Shown here piece by piece: positions 30,882 to 42,306 of a stretch of DNA of 64,000 nt. Within the stretch, counting starts at the first letter, position 1, and each line of letters begins with the position of its first letter. Position numbers and translations under genes: made by a program. Source of the DNA: Pandoraea fibrosis (GTDB taxonomy: Bacteria > Pseudomonadota > Gammaproteobacteria > Burkholderiales > Burkholderiaceae); assembly GCF_000807775.2 (NCBI RefSeq), contig NZ_CP047385.1, positions 1,488,001 through 1,552,000 of the forward strand, read 5' to 3'. The notes under the pieces were generated by a model that was given only the letters and a program-made list of their open reading frames with translations, did no database searches and was not told the DNA's origin.

Positions 30882-31496
30882 TTACACGCTCTTGGCGTCC
30901 TCTTCGGCGAGCAAGTCGTTCACGAAGGCTTGCAGACTGTCGTGAACACGCGTGCCTTCGGGCAGGTTACCCGCGGCCAGCGTTTTCTTGCCCTTGCCTG
31001 TGAGTACCAGATGCGGCTTGGCGCCCACGGCTGCGGCAGCCTGCAAATCGCGCAGCGAATCACCGACCGCCGGCACGCCGGTCAGGTCGGTTTCATAGCG
31101 GCGCGCGATTTCCTGAAACATGCCGGGCTTCGGCTTGCGGCAGTCGCAAGCGTCGGCAGCGGTGTGCGGGCAGAAGAACACGGCGTCGATGCGTCCGCCG
31201 GCGGCCGCCGCCAGCTTCGACATCTTCGCGTGCATGGCGCCGAGCGTCGCCATGTCGAACAGCCCGCGTCCGACACCCGACTGGTTCGTCGCCACGACGA
31301 CCCGGTAGCCGGCCTGATTGAGACGGCCGATCGCTTCGAGGCTGCCGGGCAGCGGCACCCACTCCTCCTTCGACTTGATGAACTGATCCGAGTCGACGTT
31401 GATGACGCCGTCCCGATCGAGAATCACGAGCTTGCGGGCGGCGGGGCCGGGGGTGCGATCTTTGCGCGAATCCATGGCGACTGGCTTCCGGGACAT
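30882..31496 (-). CDS. gmhB: D-glycero-beta-D-manno-heptose 1,7-bisphosphate 7-phosphatase
   Basis: GmhB dephosphorylates heptose 1,7-bisphosphate on the way to the ADP-heptose used in the LPS inner core. The 204-residue HAD-family protein has the nucleophile motif VILDRDGVINVDSD, the second motif VVVATNQSGVGRG, and the zinc-binding loop CPHTAADACDCRKPKPGM (Cys-His-Cys-Cys) that marks this group. An internal ATG eight codons in would remove a short basic leader and may be the true start. It begins 10 bases from glyS in the same transcription unit. Confidence 0.93.
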   Translation of the reverse strand: MSRKPVAMDSRKDRTPGPAARKLVILDRDGVINVDSDQFIKSKEEWVPLPGSLEAIGRLNQAGYRVVVATNQSGVGRGLFDMATLGAMHAKMSKLAAAAGGRIDAVFFCPHTAADACDCRKPKPGMFQEIARRYETDLTGVPAVGDSLRDLQAAAAVGAKPHLVLTGKGKKTLAAGNLPEGTRVHDSLQAFVNDLLAEEDAKSV

Positions 31497-31506
31497 TGAG
31501 CCGCGA

Positions 31507-33633
31507 TCAGGCGGCGAGCTTCGAGAGATCGGCCACGCGGTTCATCTGCACATGCAGATGCCAGAGCAGCGCGAGACGATTGTTGCGCAGTCCCTCGTCC
31601 TCCGCCATCACCATCACGTCGTTGAAGAACGCGTCGACCGCGTCGCGCAGTTCGGCCAGCGCCGAGAGGGCTTGCGCGTACTCGCGCGCGGCGAACTTTT
31701 GCTCCACGACAGGGGCCACCTTCTCGAGCGCAGCGGCGAGCGACTTCTCGGCCGGCTCCATCAGCAGGGTCGGCACGATCACGCCATCGGGCGGCGGCGC
31801 TGTCTTCTTCAGGATGTTGCCGATGCGCTTGTTCGCCGCTGCGAGCGCTTCGGCCTGCGGCAGTGCCGAGAAGGCGCGCACGGCTTCCAGACGCTCGATC
31901 AGATCGCTCAGATCCAGATACATCGACGGCGACACCAGCACGGCCTCGATCTCGTTGGCGGCGTAGCCACGCTCACGCAGATAGCCGCGCAGACGGTCGA
32001 GCACGAACTGGTAGACGTCGGTCAGGTATTCGGGACCGGCAACGCCCGTCGTGAATTGCTGATAGGTGACGTTGAGCAAATCGGACAGCATCACCGGCAG
32101 GCGGCGCTCGATGAGCATGCGCACGATACCCAGCGCATGACGGCGCAACGCGAACGGGTCTTTTTCACCCGTCGGTTGCAGGCCGATGCCCCAGATACCG
32201 ACGAGCGTTTCGAGCTTGTCGGCCAGTGCCACCACCGTGCCGGTCTGACTGCCGGGCAATGCGTCGCCGGCGAAGCGCGGCTGATAGTGCTCCGAGCAGG
32301 CACGGGCGACCTCGTCGGCTTCACCGTCGTGGCGCGCGTAGTACGTGCCCATCGTGCCTTGCAGTTCCGGGAACTCGCCGACCATGTCGGTCAGCAGGTC
32401 GGCCTTGGCCAGCAGGGCGCCGCGCTCGGCCAGCGTCACACCGTTGTCGTCTGCGCCGATCATCTGCGCAATGGCACCGGCCAGCTTCACCAGACGCTGC
32501 GTGCGCTCGAACTGCGAGCCCAGCTTGTTGTGATAAACGACGTTCGCGAGCAGCGGCACACGATCCGCGAGCGGCTTCTTCTTGTCCTGCTCGAAGAAGA
32601 ACTTCGCATCGGCAAGACGCGGGCGTACCACGCGCTCGTTGCCCGTCACGATCTGTTCGGGGTGAGCGGTCTCGATATTGGAGACGATCAGGAAGCGGTT
32701 CGTCAGACGGCCGCCCTCGGCGAGCGGCTTGTCGGTCAGCGCGAAGTACTTCTGGTTCGTCTGCATCGTGAGAATCAGACATTCCTGCGGAACCGCCAGG
32801 AATTCCTTCTCGAAGTGGCAGGCGTAGACGGCGGGCCATTCGACGAGTGCGGTCACTTCGTCGAGCAACGCGTCGGGCATAACCACATGGTCGTTGCCTG
32901 CGGCGGCGAGCAATTGCGTGCGGATCGCGTCACGGCGACCCGCGAAGCTCGCCAGCACTTTGCCTTCGGTTTCGAGAACGGCAGCATAGGCGTCGGCATG
33001 GGCGACGGTGACTTCGCCCTTCGACAGGAAGCGGTGACCCAGCGTCTTGTTGCCCGAGGTCAGGCCAATGGCCGTGGCAGGCACGCGCGTGTCGCCGTGC
33101 AGGGCGATCAGACCATGCACCGGGCGCACGAACTGGACCGTCTCGCCGTCCGGGCGCTGATAGCTCATGACCTTCGGGATCGGCAGCTTGCCGAGCGTTT
33201 CGTCCAGTGCGGCTTGCAGGGCGTCGGCCAGTTGCGCGCCCGCAGCGGTGTACGTGTGGAAGAAGGCTTCGGCCTTGCCGTCCATCGCGCGCTCCAGGCT
33301 GGCGACCGACAGGTCGGCGAAGCCCATCGCAGCGAGTTTCTTTGCGAGCGGCGGCGTTGGATTGCCGTTGGCGTCGAGAGCGACGGACACGGGCAGCACC
33401 TTCGCGCGGATCGTGGCGTCCGGGGCGCGCTCGAGCACGTTCGAGATCGTGACGGCCAGGCGGCGCGGCGTGGCGTATGGCGTGACGACGCTGGCGTCGG
33501 TGGTCAGGCCGCGCGTGCGCAGGCCGTTGGCAATGCCGTCGGCGAACGCGTCGCCCAGACGCGCCAGCGCCTTCGGAGGCAGTTCTTCGGTCAGCAGTTC
33601 GACCAGCAGGGTGCGTTGTGCGGTGCTCATCAT
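31507..33633 (-). CDS. glyS: glycyl-tRNA synthetase beta subunit
   Basis: GlyS is the beta subunit of the bacterial heterotetrameric GlyRS; it recognises the tRNA while the alpha subunit activates glycine. The 708-residue length is normal, with the family start ([27 protein letters not shown]), [23 protein letters not shown], and the C-terminal HD-like and anticodon-binding region. The start at 33633 overlaps the glyQ stop by four bases (ATGA); the next codon is also ATG and either may be used. The frame is open far upstream inside glyQ, but that part is not coding. Confidence 0.96.
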   Translation of the reverse strand: MMSTAQRTLLVELLTEELPPKALARLGDAFADGIANGLRTRGLTTDASVVTPYATPRRLAVTISNVLERAPDATIRAKVLPVSVALDANGNPTPPLAKKLAAMGFADLSVASLERAMDGKAEAFFHTYTAAGAQLADALQAALDETLGKLPIPKVMSYQRPDGETVQFVRPVHGLIALHGDTRVPATAIGLTSGNKTLGHRFLSKGEVTVAHADAYAAVLETEGKVLASFAGRRDAIRTQLLAAAGNDHVVMPDALLDEVTALVEWPAVYACHFEKEFLAVPQECLILTMQTNQKYFALTDKPLAEGGRLTNRFLIVSNIETAHPEQIVTGNERVVRPRLADAKFFFEQDKKKPLADRVPLLANVVYHNKLGSQFERTQRLVKLAGAIAQMIGADDNGVTLAERGALLAKADLLTDMVGEFPELQGTMGTYYARHDGEADEVARACSEHYQPRFAGDALPGSQTGTVVALADKLETLVGIWGIGLQPTGEKDPFALRRHALGIVRMLIERRLPVMLSDLLNVTYQQFTTGVAGPEYLTDVYQFVLDRLRGYLRERGYAANEIEAVLVSPSMYLDLSDLIERLEAVRAFSALPQAEALAAANKRIGNILKKTAPPPDGVIVPTLLMEPAEKSLAAALEKVAPVVEQKFAAREYAQALSALAELRDAVDAFFNDVMVMAEDEGLRNNRLALLWHLHVQMNRVADLSKLAA

Positions 33634-34568
33634 GCGGCTTGCGTTTGGGTTTGGGCGGCAGGGGCGTTCAGCATCGGGAAGCCGAGCTTCTCGCGCGACG
33701 CGTAGTAGGCCTGTGCGATCAGACGCGACAGCGCGCGGATACGGCCGATGTACGCGGCACGTTCGGTCACCGAGATGGCACCGCGCGCGTCGAGCAGGTT
33801 GAAGGTGTGTGCGGCCTTGAGAATCATCTCGTAGGCGGGCAACGCCAGTTCGGCTTCGATGAGGCGCTTGGCTTCGCTCTCGTAGTTGTCGAAGAAGCTG
33901 AACAACATCGGCTGGTTCGAATGCTCGAAGTTGTACGTCGACTGCTCGACTTCGTTCTGATGGAACACGTCGCCATAGGTCAGGCGGCGCTTGACCGGGC
34001 CGTCGGCGGTTTGCTCTTCCCACTCCGTCCACACGAGGTCGTAGACATTCTCGACCTGTTGCAGATACATGGCCAGACGCTCGATGCCGTAGGTGATTTC
34101 GCCGAGCACCGGCTTGCAATCGAGACCGCCGACTTGCTGGAAGTAGGTGAACTGGGTGACTTCCATGCCGTTCAACCACACTTCCCAGCCCAGCCCCCAG
34201 GCGCCGAGCGTGGGGTTTTCCCAGTCGTCTTCCACGAAGCGCACGTCGTTCTCGGTCAGATCGAGGCCGAGCGCGCGCAGCGAACCCAGGTACAGGTCGA
34301 GAATGTTCTCCGGTGCCGGCTTGAGCACCACCTGATACTGGTAGTAATGCTGCATGCGGTTGGGATTCTCACCGTAACGGCCATCCTTGGGACGGCGCGA
34401 CGGCTGCACATAGGCGGCGCGCCACGGCTCGGGGCCGATCGCGCGCAGGAACGTGGCAGTGTGCGAGGTACCGGCGCCGACCTCCATGTCGTAAGGCTGG
34501 AGCAACGCACAGCCTTGCTTGTCCCAGTAATCCTGCAAAGTCAGGATGACTTGTTGAAAGGTAAGCAT
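33630..34568 (-). CDS. glyQ: glycyl-tRNA synthetase alpha subunit
   Basis: GlyQ carries the class II catalytic core that activates glycine. The 312-residue protein starts [36 protein letters not shown] and includes [69 protein letters not shown] and a short Ala/Gln-rich tail. The chosen ATG matches the family start; an upstream in-frame start would add 42 unrelated residues. It is directly coupled to glyS. lnt lies 196 bases upstream on the same strand. Confidence 0.97.
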   Translation of the reverse strand: MLTFQQVILTLQDYWDKQGCALLQPYDMEVGAGTSHTATFLRAIGPEPWRAAYVQPSRRPKDGRYGENPNRMQHYYQYQVVLKPAPENILDLYLGSLRALGLDLTENDVRFVEDDWENPTLGAWGLGWEVWLNGMEVTQFTYFQQVGGLDCKPVLGEITYGIERLAMYLQQVENVYDLVWTEWEEQTADGPVKRRLTYGDVFHQNEVEQSTYNFEHSNQPMLFSFFDNYESEAKRLIEAELALPAYEMILKAAHTFNLLDARGAISVTERAAYIGRIRALSRLIAQAYYASREKLGFPMLNAPAAQTQTQAA

Positions 34569-34764
34569 GATGAATTCGCGCGGACGAACAGGAAAAAATG
34601 CGGATTTTGCGCAGCTTGCCGACCCGGCCGCGAGCGCGGCCGACAAACTAAAACGTTGAATTTTAGCGGGAATTCGACCCGAATGGGGCGTCACTGCCCA
34701 TTGGGTGGTGCGACAGGGGGAATTTCACGTCCCCCTGCGTCGTTTCGATGATGCCCGCCGAGTC

Positions 34765-36321
34765 TTAGCGCGAGCGGCGGGTCATTGCCAGACCGAGGCC
34801 CAGTGCGATGAGCGCCAGCACCAGTGCAGGCGTATTGCCGAAGCGAACATACGGCGTGAGGCCGCTGTACGGCTGGACGTTGCCGGTGAGCGCACCCGTG
34901 GTCATCGCCGGCAGACGGCCCTGCACACGGCCGTGCGCATCGATGATCGCCGTGGCGCCGGTGTTCGTCGCCCGCAACATGGGACGCCCCGTCTCCAGTG
35001 TGCGCATGCGTGCGATCTGCAAATGCTGATCCAGCGCGATGGTGTCGCCGAACCACGCGAGGTTCGTGGAGTTGGCGAGCACCGTGGCCGGCGCCGGCAT
35101 ATTGCGCAGCGCCTGCGCGATCTCCTCGCCGAACAAATCTTCGTAACAGATGTCGAGCGCCACGCGCTGATCGCGAATCGCGAAGCCGCTCGGCGTGGCG
35201 GTTCCCCGCAGGAAATCGCCCAGCGGGATGTGCATCATGTCGACGAACCAGCGGAAGCCCCACGGGACGAATTCGCCGAAAGGCACGAGGTGATGCTTGT
35301 CGTAGCGGTACAGCGTCTGGTCACGCGGCGTGACACCGAACAGACTGTTGGTCAGGTCCGTCGGGCCACGATCGGTGAGGGTCGCGCCCACGGCGCCGAG
35401 CACCACATGCGAGCCGGTGCGATCGACGAATTCCCGGATCGGGCCGGCCACGTCGGGCGGAATGGCTTGCAGCAGCACCGGGAACGCCGTCTCCGGCGTG
35501 ATGATGAGGTCGGCCGGCGCGGCCACGATCATGTCGCGATACAGCGCCATGGCGTGGTCGATCCCGGCGCGCTCGAATTTCATGTCCTGCGCGATATTGC
35601 CTTGCAGCAGCCGCACCGTGAGCGGTTTGCCCGAAGGCGTCGTCCATTCGTGGCGGGCGAGCAGGGCACCTGCACCGAGCAGCGCCAGCGTGCCGACGAC
35701 GGCCGCGAAGCGTCGCATGGGGGGCGTTGTCACCGCGAAGGGCAGGACGGCGCGGGCAAGCCACGCCGCTGCGAGTGCCGCGAGTCCGCCGATGCCATAG
35801 ACCCCGACGAGCGGTGCGAAGCCCGAGAGCGGGCCGTCGACATGGGCGTAGCCGGGCGACAGCCATGGAAAGCCGGTGAAGACGGTGCCGCGCAGCCATT
35901 CCGCGAGTGTCCACGCGCCGGCGAACGCGAAGGCGCGCCACGGTCCGGCGGCCGTCACCCAGCGCGTGGCGTACGCCGCCAGCGCGGGGTACAGCGCGAG
36001 ATAGATCGAGAACAGGACAACCGCTGCACCGGCCATGATGGCGGGCATGCCGCCATACGTATGCATGCTGATGTAGAGCCACCAGATGCCCGATACGAAC
36101 GAGGCAAGCCCGAAGCATCCGCCAAGCCAGAAGGCATCGCGACGCGAGGCGCTGCGCTCGACGAGCGCAAAGAGGCCCGCCATGGCGAGCAGTTGCAACC
36201 ACCAGACGTCGCGCGGGGCGAAGGCCAGCGTCTGTGCAATACCGGCCAGACCGGCGAGCACACGGGCGCGCCAGGCCGGCCACGAGCGCCGCTCGGGCGC
36301 GTGGACGGTCATTTCCTGCAT
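34765..36321 (-). CDS. lnt: apolipoprotein N-acyltransferase
   Basis: Lnt adds the third acyl chain to the N-terminal cysteine of lipoproteins in the inner membrane. The 518-residue protein has about six N-terminal membrane segments followed by a nitrilase-type periplasmic domain. The catalytic Glu-Lys-Cys triad is seen in TPETAFPVL, the Lys of KHHLVPFGEFVP, and DICYEDLFGEE, and a final membrane segment follows. It starts 15 bases from the corC-type gene, the classical corC-lnt linkage. LptE, made elsewhere in this window, is one of its expected substrates. Confidence 0.97.
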   Translation of the reverse strand: MQEMTVHAPERRSWPAWRARVLAGLAGIAQTLAFAPRDVWWLQLLAMAGLFALVERSASRRDAFWLGGCFGLASFVSGIWWLYISMHTYGGMPAIMAGAAVVLFSIYLALYPALAAYATRWVTAAGPWRAFAFAGAWTLAEWLRGTVFTGFPWLSPGYAHVDGPLSGFAPLVGVYGIGGLAALAAAWLARAVLPFAVTTPPMRRFAAVVGTLALLGAGALLARHEWTTPSGKPLTVRLLQGNIAQDMKFERAGIDHAMALYRDMIVAAPADLIITPETAFPVLLQAIPPDVAGPIREFVDRTGSHVVLGAVGATLTDRGPTDLTNSLFGVTPRDQTLYRYDKHHLVPFGEFVPWGFRWFVDMMHIPLGDFLRGTATPSGFAIRDQRVALDICYEDLFGEEIAQALRNMPAPATVLANSTNLAWFGDTIALDQHLQIARMRTLETGRPMLRATNTGATAIIDAHGRVQGRLPAMTTGALTGNVQPYSGLTPYVRFGNTPALVLALIALGLGLAMTRRSR

Positions 36322-36336
36322 GGATCGATGGAGGGG

Positions 36337-37212
36337 TTACTCGGGCTGAACGGCCGGTGCCGGCTCCACGCGCCGCAACAGCAGCATGTGGACCTGACGG
36401 CCGTCGGCGCGCAGCACTTCGAACACGAGATTGCCGATGCGCATACGCTCACCACGGCGCGGCACACGGCCGAACTGGTGGGTGATCATACCGCCGATCG
36501 TGTCGTTTTCGTCATCGTGGAACTGCGTGCCGAACGCTTCGTTGAACTGCTCGATTTCGGTCAGCGCACGAATGCGATACGTTCCGTCGGGCGCGGCAAT
36601 GATGTTGTCTTCTTCCTCATCGAAGTCGTATTCGTCTTCGATGTCGCCGACGATCTGCTCAAGCACGTCTTCAATGGTGATCAGACCGGCCACGCCGCCG
36701 TATTCGTCCACGACGATGGCGATGTGGTTGCGATTCACGCGGAAGTCGTGCAGCAGCACGTTCAGGCGCTTCGACTCCGGAATGAACACGGCCGGGCGCA
36801 GCATGTCGCGCACGTCGAAATCGTGATTCGCGTAGTAACGCAGCAAATCCTTGGCGAGCAGAATGCCGATGATGTTGTCGCGATTCCCCTCGTAGACCGG
36901 ATAGCGCGAGTGCGCCTGTTCCAGCACGAACGGGACAAATTCTTCGGGGGTCTGTTCGATGTTGATGGCGTCCATTTGCGCGCGCGGCACCATGATGTCG
37001 CGGGCGCACAGATCGGCCACCTGGAATACGCCCTCGATCATCGCCAGGGAATCGGCGTCCATCAGGTTGCGGGCGTGAGCGTCTTGCAGAATTTCGAGCA
37101 ACTCTGCGCGCGACTCCGGCTCCGGGGAGATCAGATCGGTGAGGCGTTCGAGCAGAGAGCGAGGTTTATCAGGGTTTTTTCGACCGGGTCGACTGGGATA
37201 AGGGTCGTTCAT
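36337..37212 (-). CDS. corC: CorC/HlyC-type CBS-domain protein
   Basis: A 291-residue cytosolic protein with a tandem CBS pair (from about ARDIMVPRAQMDAINIEQTPEEF to VAGLITIEDVLEQIVGDIEDEYD) and a C-terminal CorC/HlyC domain (TYRIRALTEIEQFNEAFGTQF). In enterics CorC acts with the CorA magnesium transporter, but no cor gene is seen here and the lnt-corC-ybeY-phoH linkage suggests a more general role. The ATG giving MNDPYPSRPGRKNP fits the family start; the frame continues upstream without support. It belongs to the run that leads into lnt. Confidence 0.93.
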   Translation of the reverse strand: MNDPYPSRPGRKNPDKPRSLLERLTDLISPEPESRAELLEILQDAHARNLMDADSLAMIEGVFQVADLCARDIMVPRAQMDAINIEQTPEEFVPFVLEQAHSRYPVYEGNRDNIIGILLAKDLLRYYANHDFDVRDMLRPAVFIPESKRLNVLLHDFRVNRNHIAIVVDEYGGVAGLITIEDVLEQIVGDIEDEYDFDEEEDNIIAAPDGTYRIRALTEIEQFNEAFGTQFHDDENDTIGGMITHQFGRVPRRGERMRIGNLVFEVLRADGRQVHMLLLRRVEPAPAVQPE

Positions 37213-37385
37213 GACGGCGCGTCCAAGTTGGGCGGACGCCGAGCTGTTACAGGAAGCTAAAGGATACACCAGATGTGCGGCATCTCCGCGACAGGTCCGC
37301 AGCGTTTGCATCGTGTTTCGTTACGCGGCGCTGGTTGCAGGACGATGCTGCGGATTTCAGGACATTTCGGGGGCTTGAGTGCACA

Positions 37386-38072
37386 TCAGCGCACACCGCA
37401 GCGGTGCAAAATCGCTTCCAGCGCCGGATCGGGCATGCCGGCCTCGCGCAGCGCCTTGACCGTCCGGGCGACGTAATCCTGTGTCGTGCCGTAGCGCCCC
37501 TGCGCCTGATCGAAGACCTTACGGATGGTCTCGTCGGGCAGGCGGCCTGCATAGCTTTTCACGTCGCGTCGCATGACGAACGCGAGGGCGGGCGCGGTGC
37601 GGCCGTCGGCGAGCGCGCAGTTCAGCCACGCGGGGCGATACGAACCCATCGCCATCTCGCGATACCAGAGCGTTTCGAGTTCGGCGCGCGCTTTGGCGGC
37701 CGAGAGCCGCAACGCCACGCCTGCACACGAGCCGCCGCGGTCGAGCGCGAGCACGAGACCCGGCTGCTCGGGCGTGCCGCGATTGACGCGCGACCACAGA
37801 TACAGCCCCCGGTGATAGCCATACACGCGAGCGCGCTGGGTTTCCTCGACCGGCAGGCCGGGATTCCAGATGAGCGAGCCGTAAGCGAAGATCCACAGAT
37901 CCTGATACCCGTCCCAGCCGGTAAGCGCGGCGTCGAGCGACGTCGAGAGTTCTTCCGGCGTCAGATGGCGGCCCAGTCCGATGTCGGGAGGATATTGCGT
38001 GCACCCGGGACCGCTCGACACGCTGGCCGGTGGAGTCTCGGAGGCAGTCGGGCGATCGGGGATGCGGTCCAT
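37386..38072 (-). CDS. ChaC-like gamma-glutamylcyclotransferase
   Basis: ChaC-type enzymes cleave glutathione into 5-oxoproline and cysteinylglycine. The 228-residue protein has the substrate-binding FAYGSLIWNPGLPVEE, RVYGYHRGLYLWSRVNRGTPEQPGLVLALDRGG and the catalytic Glu region WYREMAMGSYRPAWL. It sits between corC and ybeY on the same strand, 11 bases from ybeY, so it is embedded in the ybeY-phoH-miaB run, where it is not a usual member. The first 30 residues are Pro/Ser/Thr-rich and probably disordered. Confidence 0.9.
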   Translation of the reverse strand: MDRIPDRPTASETPPASVSSGPGCTQYPPDIGLGRHLTPEELSTSLDAALTGWDGYQDLWIFAYGSLIWNPGLPVEETQRARVYGYHRGLYLWSRVNRGTPEQPGLVLALDRGGSCAGVALRLSAAKARAELETLWYREMAMGSYRPAWLNCALADGRTAPALAFVMRRDVKSYAGRLPDETIRKVFDQAQGRYGTTQDYVARTVKALREAGMPDPALEAILHRCGVR

Positions 38073-38083
38073 ACGATGTCGGT

Positions 38084-38634
38084 TCAGGCGCGGCGCGGTT
38101 TGGCCGGTGCTTTAGCGTTGGTTTTGGCGTCGGCGAAAGTGGCCGGCGCAGACTTTTCCGACGCATAGGGATCGGCGTACCCGAGACCGGCGAGAATTTC
38201 CGTCTCCAGGCCTTCCATCTCCTGCGCCTCGTCGTCGGCCTCGTGATCGTATCCCTGCGCGTGGAGCACGCCGTGCACGATCAGGTGCGCGTAATGCGCT
38301 TCGAGGGGAATGCCTTGTTCGTTCGCTTCGCGCTCGACGACCGGGCAGCACAACACGATGTCGCCCGTGACCGGATCGCTTTCATCTTGCGCGTAGGCAA
38401 ACGTGAGCACGTTGGTGGCGTAGTCCTTACCGCGATAGCCTCGATTGAGCGTCTGGCCTTCCTCGGCATCGACGAAGCGCAGCGTCAGTTCGGCGTCGGC
38501 CAACAAGGCCGCCTGCACCCAGCGGCGTACCGCCGTGCGCGAGAGCAGCGCCTTGTGCGCGGCGAATGCCGGGCCGGCCACGAACTGGCTCGTCAGCGTG
38601 AGCGCGTGGCGCGGCGAACGAGGGGCCCGCTCGC

Positions 38635-38638
<4 letters not shown>
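38084..38638 (-). CDS. ybeY: endoribonuclease YbeY
   Basis: YbeY is a single-strand endoribonuclease needed for 16S rRNA 3'-end maturation and ribosome quality control. The 184-residue protein has the zinc motif [25 protein letters not shown] (H3xH5xH) and the preceding [18 protein letters not shown] and GDIVLC segments. Its C-terminal tail after GYADPYASE is Lys/Ala-rich, longer than in E. coli. The start overlaps the phoH stop by four bases, so the two are translationally coupled, matching the conserved phoH-ybeY pair. Confidence 0.95.
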
Positions 38639-39792
<1,154 letters not shown>

Positions 39793-39807
39793 ATTCGCAA
39801 ATTTCGC

Positions 39808-41151
39808 TTAGTGCGTGGTGACCAGTTCGCCACGCAACGAGTGCGGGTAGGCGAAGGTGATTACCACGTCGGTCATCTGGCCGATCAGGCTGGCGCGTTG
39901 CGCCTCGGGCACGGGGAAGTTCACCACGCGATTGTTCTCGGTGCGCCCTTGCAGCTCGTTCGGGTCCTTGCGCGAGACGCCTTCGACGAGAATGCGCTGA
40001 CGCGAGCCGACCATGCGCTGGCTGATGCGCGCAGCATTTTCCTCGATCACGGCTTGCAGATGTTGCAGGCGGCGCAGCTTGACCTCGCGCGGCGTGTCGT
40101 CCGGCAGGTTGGCAGCGGGCGTGCCAGGGCGCGGGCTGTAGATGAACGAGAAGCTCGTGTCGTAGCCGATGTCGTGGATCATCGCCATGAGCTTGTCGAA
40201 ATCCTCTTCCGTCTCGCCGGGGAAGCCGACGATGAAGTCCGACGACATCGACATGTCCGGGCGCACCTGACGCAGGCGGCGAATGATCGACTTGTATTCG
40301 AGCACGGTATAGCCGCGTTTCATCGCCGAGAGCACGCGGTCGGCGCCGTGCTGCACGGGCAGGTGCAGATGGCTCACGAGCTTGGGCACCTTGGCGTAGG
40401 TGTCGATCAGACGCTGCGTGAATTCCTTCGGGTGGCTGGTCGTGTAGCGGATACGCTCGATGCCGGGCACTTCGGCGACGTATTCGATGAGCAGCGCGAA
40501 GTCGGCGATTTCGCCGTCGGCCATCAGGCCTCGATAGGCGTTCACGTTCTGACCCAGCAGCGTGATTTCGCGCACGCCTTGTTCGGCCAGACCGGCAATC
40601 TCGGTGAGCACGTCTTCGAACGGGCGCGATACTTCGTCGCCACGCGTGTAGGGCACCACGCAGTAGCTGCAATACTTCGAACAGCCTTCCATGATCGAGA
40701 CGAACGCCGTGGCGCCCTCGACCTTGGCCGGCGGCAGGTGGTCGAACTTCTCGATTTCCGGGAACGAGATGTCGACCTGCGAGCGGCCCGTGGTGCGGCG
40801 CGCTTCGAGCATCTGCGGCAGACGGTGCAGCGTTTGCGGGCCGAATACCACGTCTACGTAGGGCGCACGTTGCACGATGGCGGCGCCTTCCTGACTGGCG
40901 ACACAGCCGCCTACGCCGATGACCAGATCCGGCTTGATCTCCTTGAGGGCGCGCATGCGGCCCAGATCCGAGAACACCTTTTCCTGTGCCTTTTCGCGCA
41001 CGGAGCACGTATTGAACAGGATGACGTCGGCGTCTTCGGGGGAATCGGTCTTTTCGAGACCTTCGGCTGCGCCGAGCACGTCCGCCATCTTGTCGGAGTC
41101 GTACTCGTTCATCTGACAGCCGAACGTCTTGATATAAATCTTCTTTGCCAT
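39808..41151 (-). CDS. miaB: tRNA-2-methylthio-N6-dimethylallyladenosine synthase
   Basis: MiaB is a radical-SAM enzyme that adds the methylthio group to A37 of certain tRNAs. The 447-residue protein has the N-terminal UPF0004 domain ([21 protein letters not shown]) with its iron-sulfur cysteines, the radical-SAM triad [19 protein letters not shown], and a C-terminal TRAM domain ([27 protein letters not shown]). It heads the miaB-phoH-ybeY run, a well-known gene order. A candidate -10 element lies 160 bases upstream within an inverted repeat. Confidence 0.97.
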   Translation of the reverse strand: MAKKIYIKTFGCQMNEYDSDKMADVLGAAEGLEKTDSPEDADVILFNTCSVREKAQEKVFSDLGRMRALKEIKPDLVIGVGGCVASQEGAAIVQRAPYVDVVFGPQTLHRLPQMLEARRTTGRSQVDISFPEIEKFDHLPPAKVEGATAFVSIMEGCSKYCSYCVVPYTRGDEVSRPFEDVLTEIAGLAEQGVREITLLGQNVNAYRGLMADGEIADFALLIEYVAEVPGIERIRYTTSHPKEFTQRLIDTYAKVPKLVSHLHLPVQHGADRVLSAMKRGYTVLEYKSIIRRLRQVRPDMSMSSDFIVGFPGETEEDFDKLMAMIHDIGYDTSFSFIYSPRPGTPAANLPDDTPREVKLRRLQHLQAVIEENAARISQRMVGSRQRILVEGVSRKDPNELQGRTENNRVVNFPVPEAQRASLIGQMTDVVITFAYPHSLRGELVTTH

Positions 41152-41254
41152 TGAGTGTGCGCCGTTCGCAGTGGTTAACCTGGGGGCGTCCGTATTGGAT
41201 GTTTCAGGGGTTCAGTCATGCCGGGCCGCGAGAGAAATGCGGTGACCCAAACGC

Positions 41255-41273
41255 AAAAGCCGGCGTGGCCGGC
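41255..41273 (-). terminator. hairpin plus T4 after the metal ABC operon
   Basis: On the - strand gccggc pairs with gccggc around a three-base loop and is followed by TTTT, about 80 bases after the znuA-type stop. The short T run makes it a weak but plausible intrinsic terminator. Confidence 0.5.
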
Positions 41274-41305
41274 CTGTCCGGACCTCCGTAGCGGGGCCGG
41301 TGAGT

Positions 41306-41331
41306 GGTGCACGCATTATACCGCGTGCACC
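41306..41331. promoter_or_regulatory. 9-bp inverted repeat enclosing a - strand TATAAT
   Basis: ggtgcacgc and gcgtgcacc pair perfectly around eight bases that read TATAAT on the - strand, pointing at miaB. It may be a miaB promoter with an overlapping operator, or just a hairpin in the gap after the znuA-type gene. No good -35 element is visible. Confidence 0.35.
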
Positions 41332-41350
41332 GCAGGGGAGCGCGTCCGGA

Positions 41351-42295
41351 CTAGCGGTTGTCCTTCATCGCGGCAGCAAGGGCGCGGATGTTGTGCTGGA
41401 ACAACTGGAGGTAGGTCGAGGCTTCCGGGTTCTGTGAGAGCGCGTCGGAGTAAAGCTTGCCGTCGACCGTCACCTTGGCGTCCTTGGCGATGCGCTGGAC
41501 CAGACGGGGATTGGAGATGTTTTCCATAAAGACCGCCTTGATGCCGGTACGGCGGATCACGCGAATCAGGTTCGCCACATCCTTGGCGCTGGCTTCGCTT
41601 TCCGTCGACACGCCTTCCGGGGCGAGGAACCTGATGCCGAAGCGCTGGCCGAGATAGCCGAAGGCGTCATGCGAGGTCAGCACCACGCGGCGGGCCGGCG
41701 GAACCGGGGCGAGTTGCTTGTTGGCCCAGGTGATCAGGTCGTCGAGCGCAGCCTGATAGTTCTTGGCGCGATCCGCGTAGTAGGCGCTGCCGGCGGGATC
41801 GGCCTGCGACAGGGCGGCGGCAATGTTGGCGACCATCGCCTTCACGCGCTCGGGGTCCTGGAACATGTGCGGATCGGTCACGGTCTTGCCGTCGTCGACC
41901 ATGGTACGGGGCTTGAGGCCCTTTGTGACCGTGACGAGCGTGCCTGGATAGTGGCTCGACTTCATCAGGCGCGGCAGCCAGCCTTCGAAGCCCAGCCCGT
42001 TCACGAAGAAGAGCTTGGTGCCGGAGATCTTGGCGACGTCCGCCGGGGTCGGCTCATAGACGTGCGTGTCCTGATCGGGGCCGACGAGCGTGGTGACATC
42101 GACCCGGTCGCCGCCAACCACTTTCACGATGTCGGACAGGATGCTGAAGCTCGCACCGACGGGCAGGCGCGTGTCCTGCGCGCGTGCCGGGCTGACGAAC
42201 GCCAGCGCCAGGGCAACCATTGTGGCGACGAGCCCTGCGCCAAGCCAGGATTTGCCGCCCGACGCTTTGCTGCCCCATTGACCCAATCCGAACAT
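41351..42295 (-). CDS. znuA: metal ABC transporter substrate-binding protein (ZnuA/TroA type)
   Basis: A 314-residue periplasmic protein of the cluster that binds zinc or manganese. After a signal peptide or anchor (LGAGLVATMVALALAFVSPARAQD) come the likely ligands: His in DQDTHVYEPTP, His in DPHMFQDPERV, His in LTSHDAFGYLGQ and Asp in GKLYSDALSQNP. It lacks the long His/Asp-rich loop typical of high-affinity ZnuA, so zinc versus manganese cannot be decided. It is last in an operon with the znuB- and znuC-type genes, 11 bases from the permease gene. Confidence 0.9.
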   Translation of the reverse strand: MFGLGQWGSKASGGKSWLGAGLVATMVALALAFVSPARAQDTRLPVGASFSILSDIVKVVGGDRVDVTTLVGPDQDTHVYEPTPADVAKISGTKLFFVNGLGFEGWLPRLMKSSHYPGTLVTVTKGLKPRTMVDDGKTVTDPHMFQDPERVKAMVANIAAALSQADPAGSAYYADRAKNYQAALDDLITWANKQLAPVPPARRVVLTSHDAFGYLGQRFGIRFLAPEGVSTESEASAKDVANLIRVIRRTGIKAVFMENISNPRLVQRIAKDAKVTVDGKLYSDALSQNPEASTYLQLFQHNIRALAAAMKDNR

Positions 42296-42306
42296 GTTTT
42301 CCTCTC

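Noticed and set aside
31399..33705. 768-codon + strand frame opposite glyS
   Set aside because: It is antisense to glyS and gmhB without any motif; caused by codon bias.
34705..37260. 851-codon + strand frame opposite lnt and corC
   Set aside because: It crosses two well-supported - strand genes and is rich in His/Arg/Gly as expected for antisense translation.
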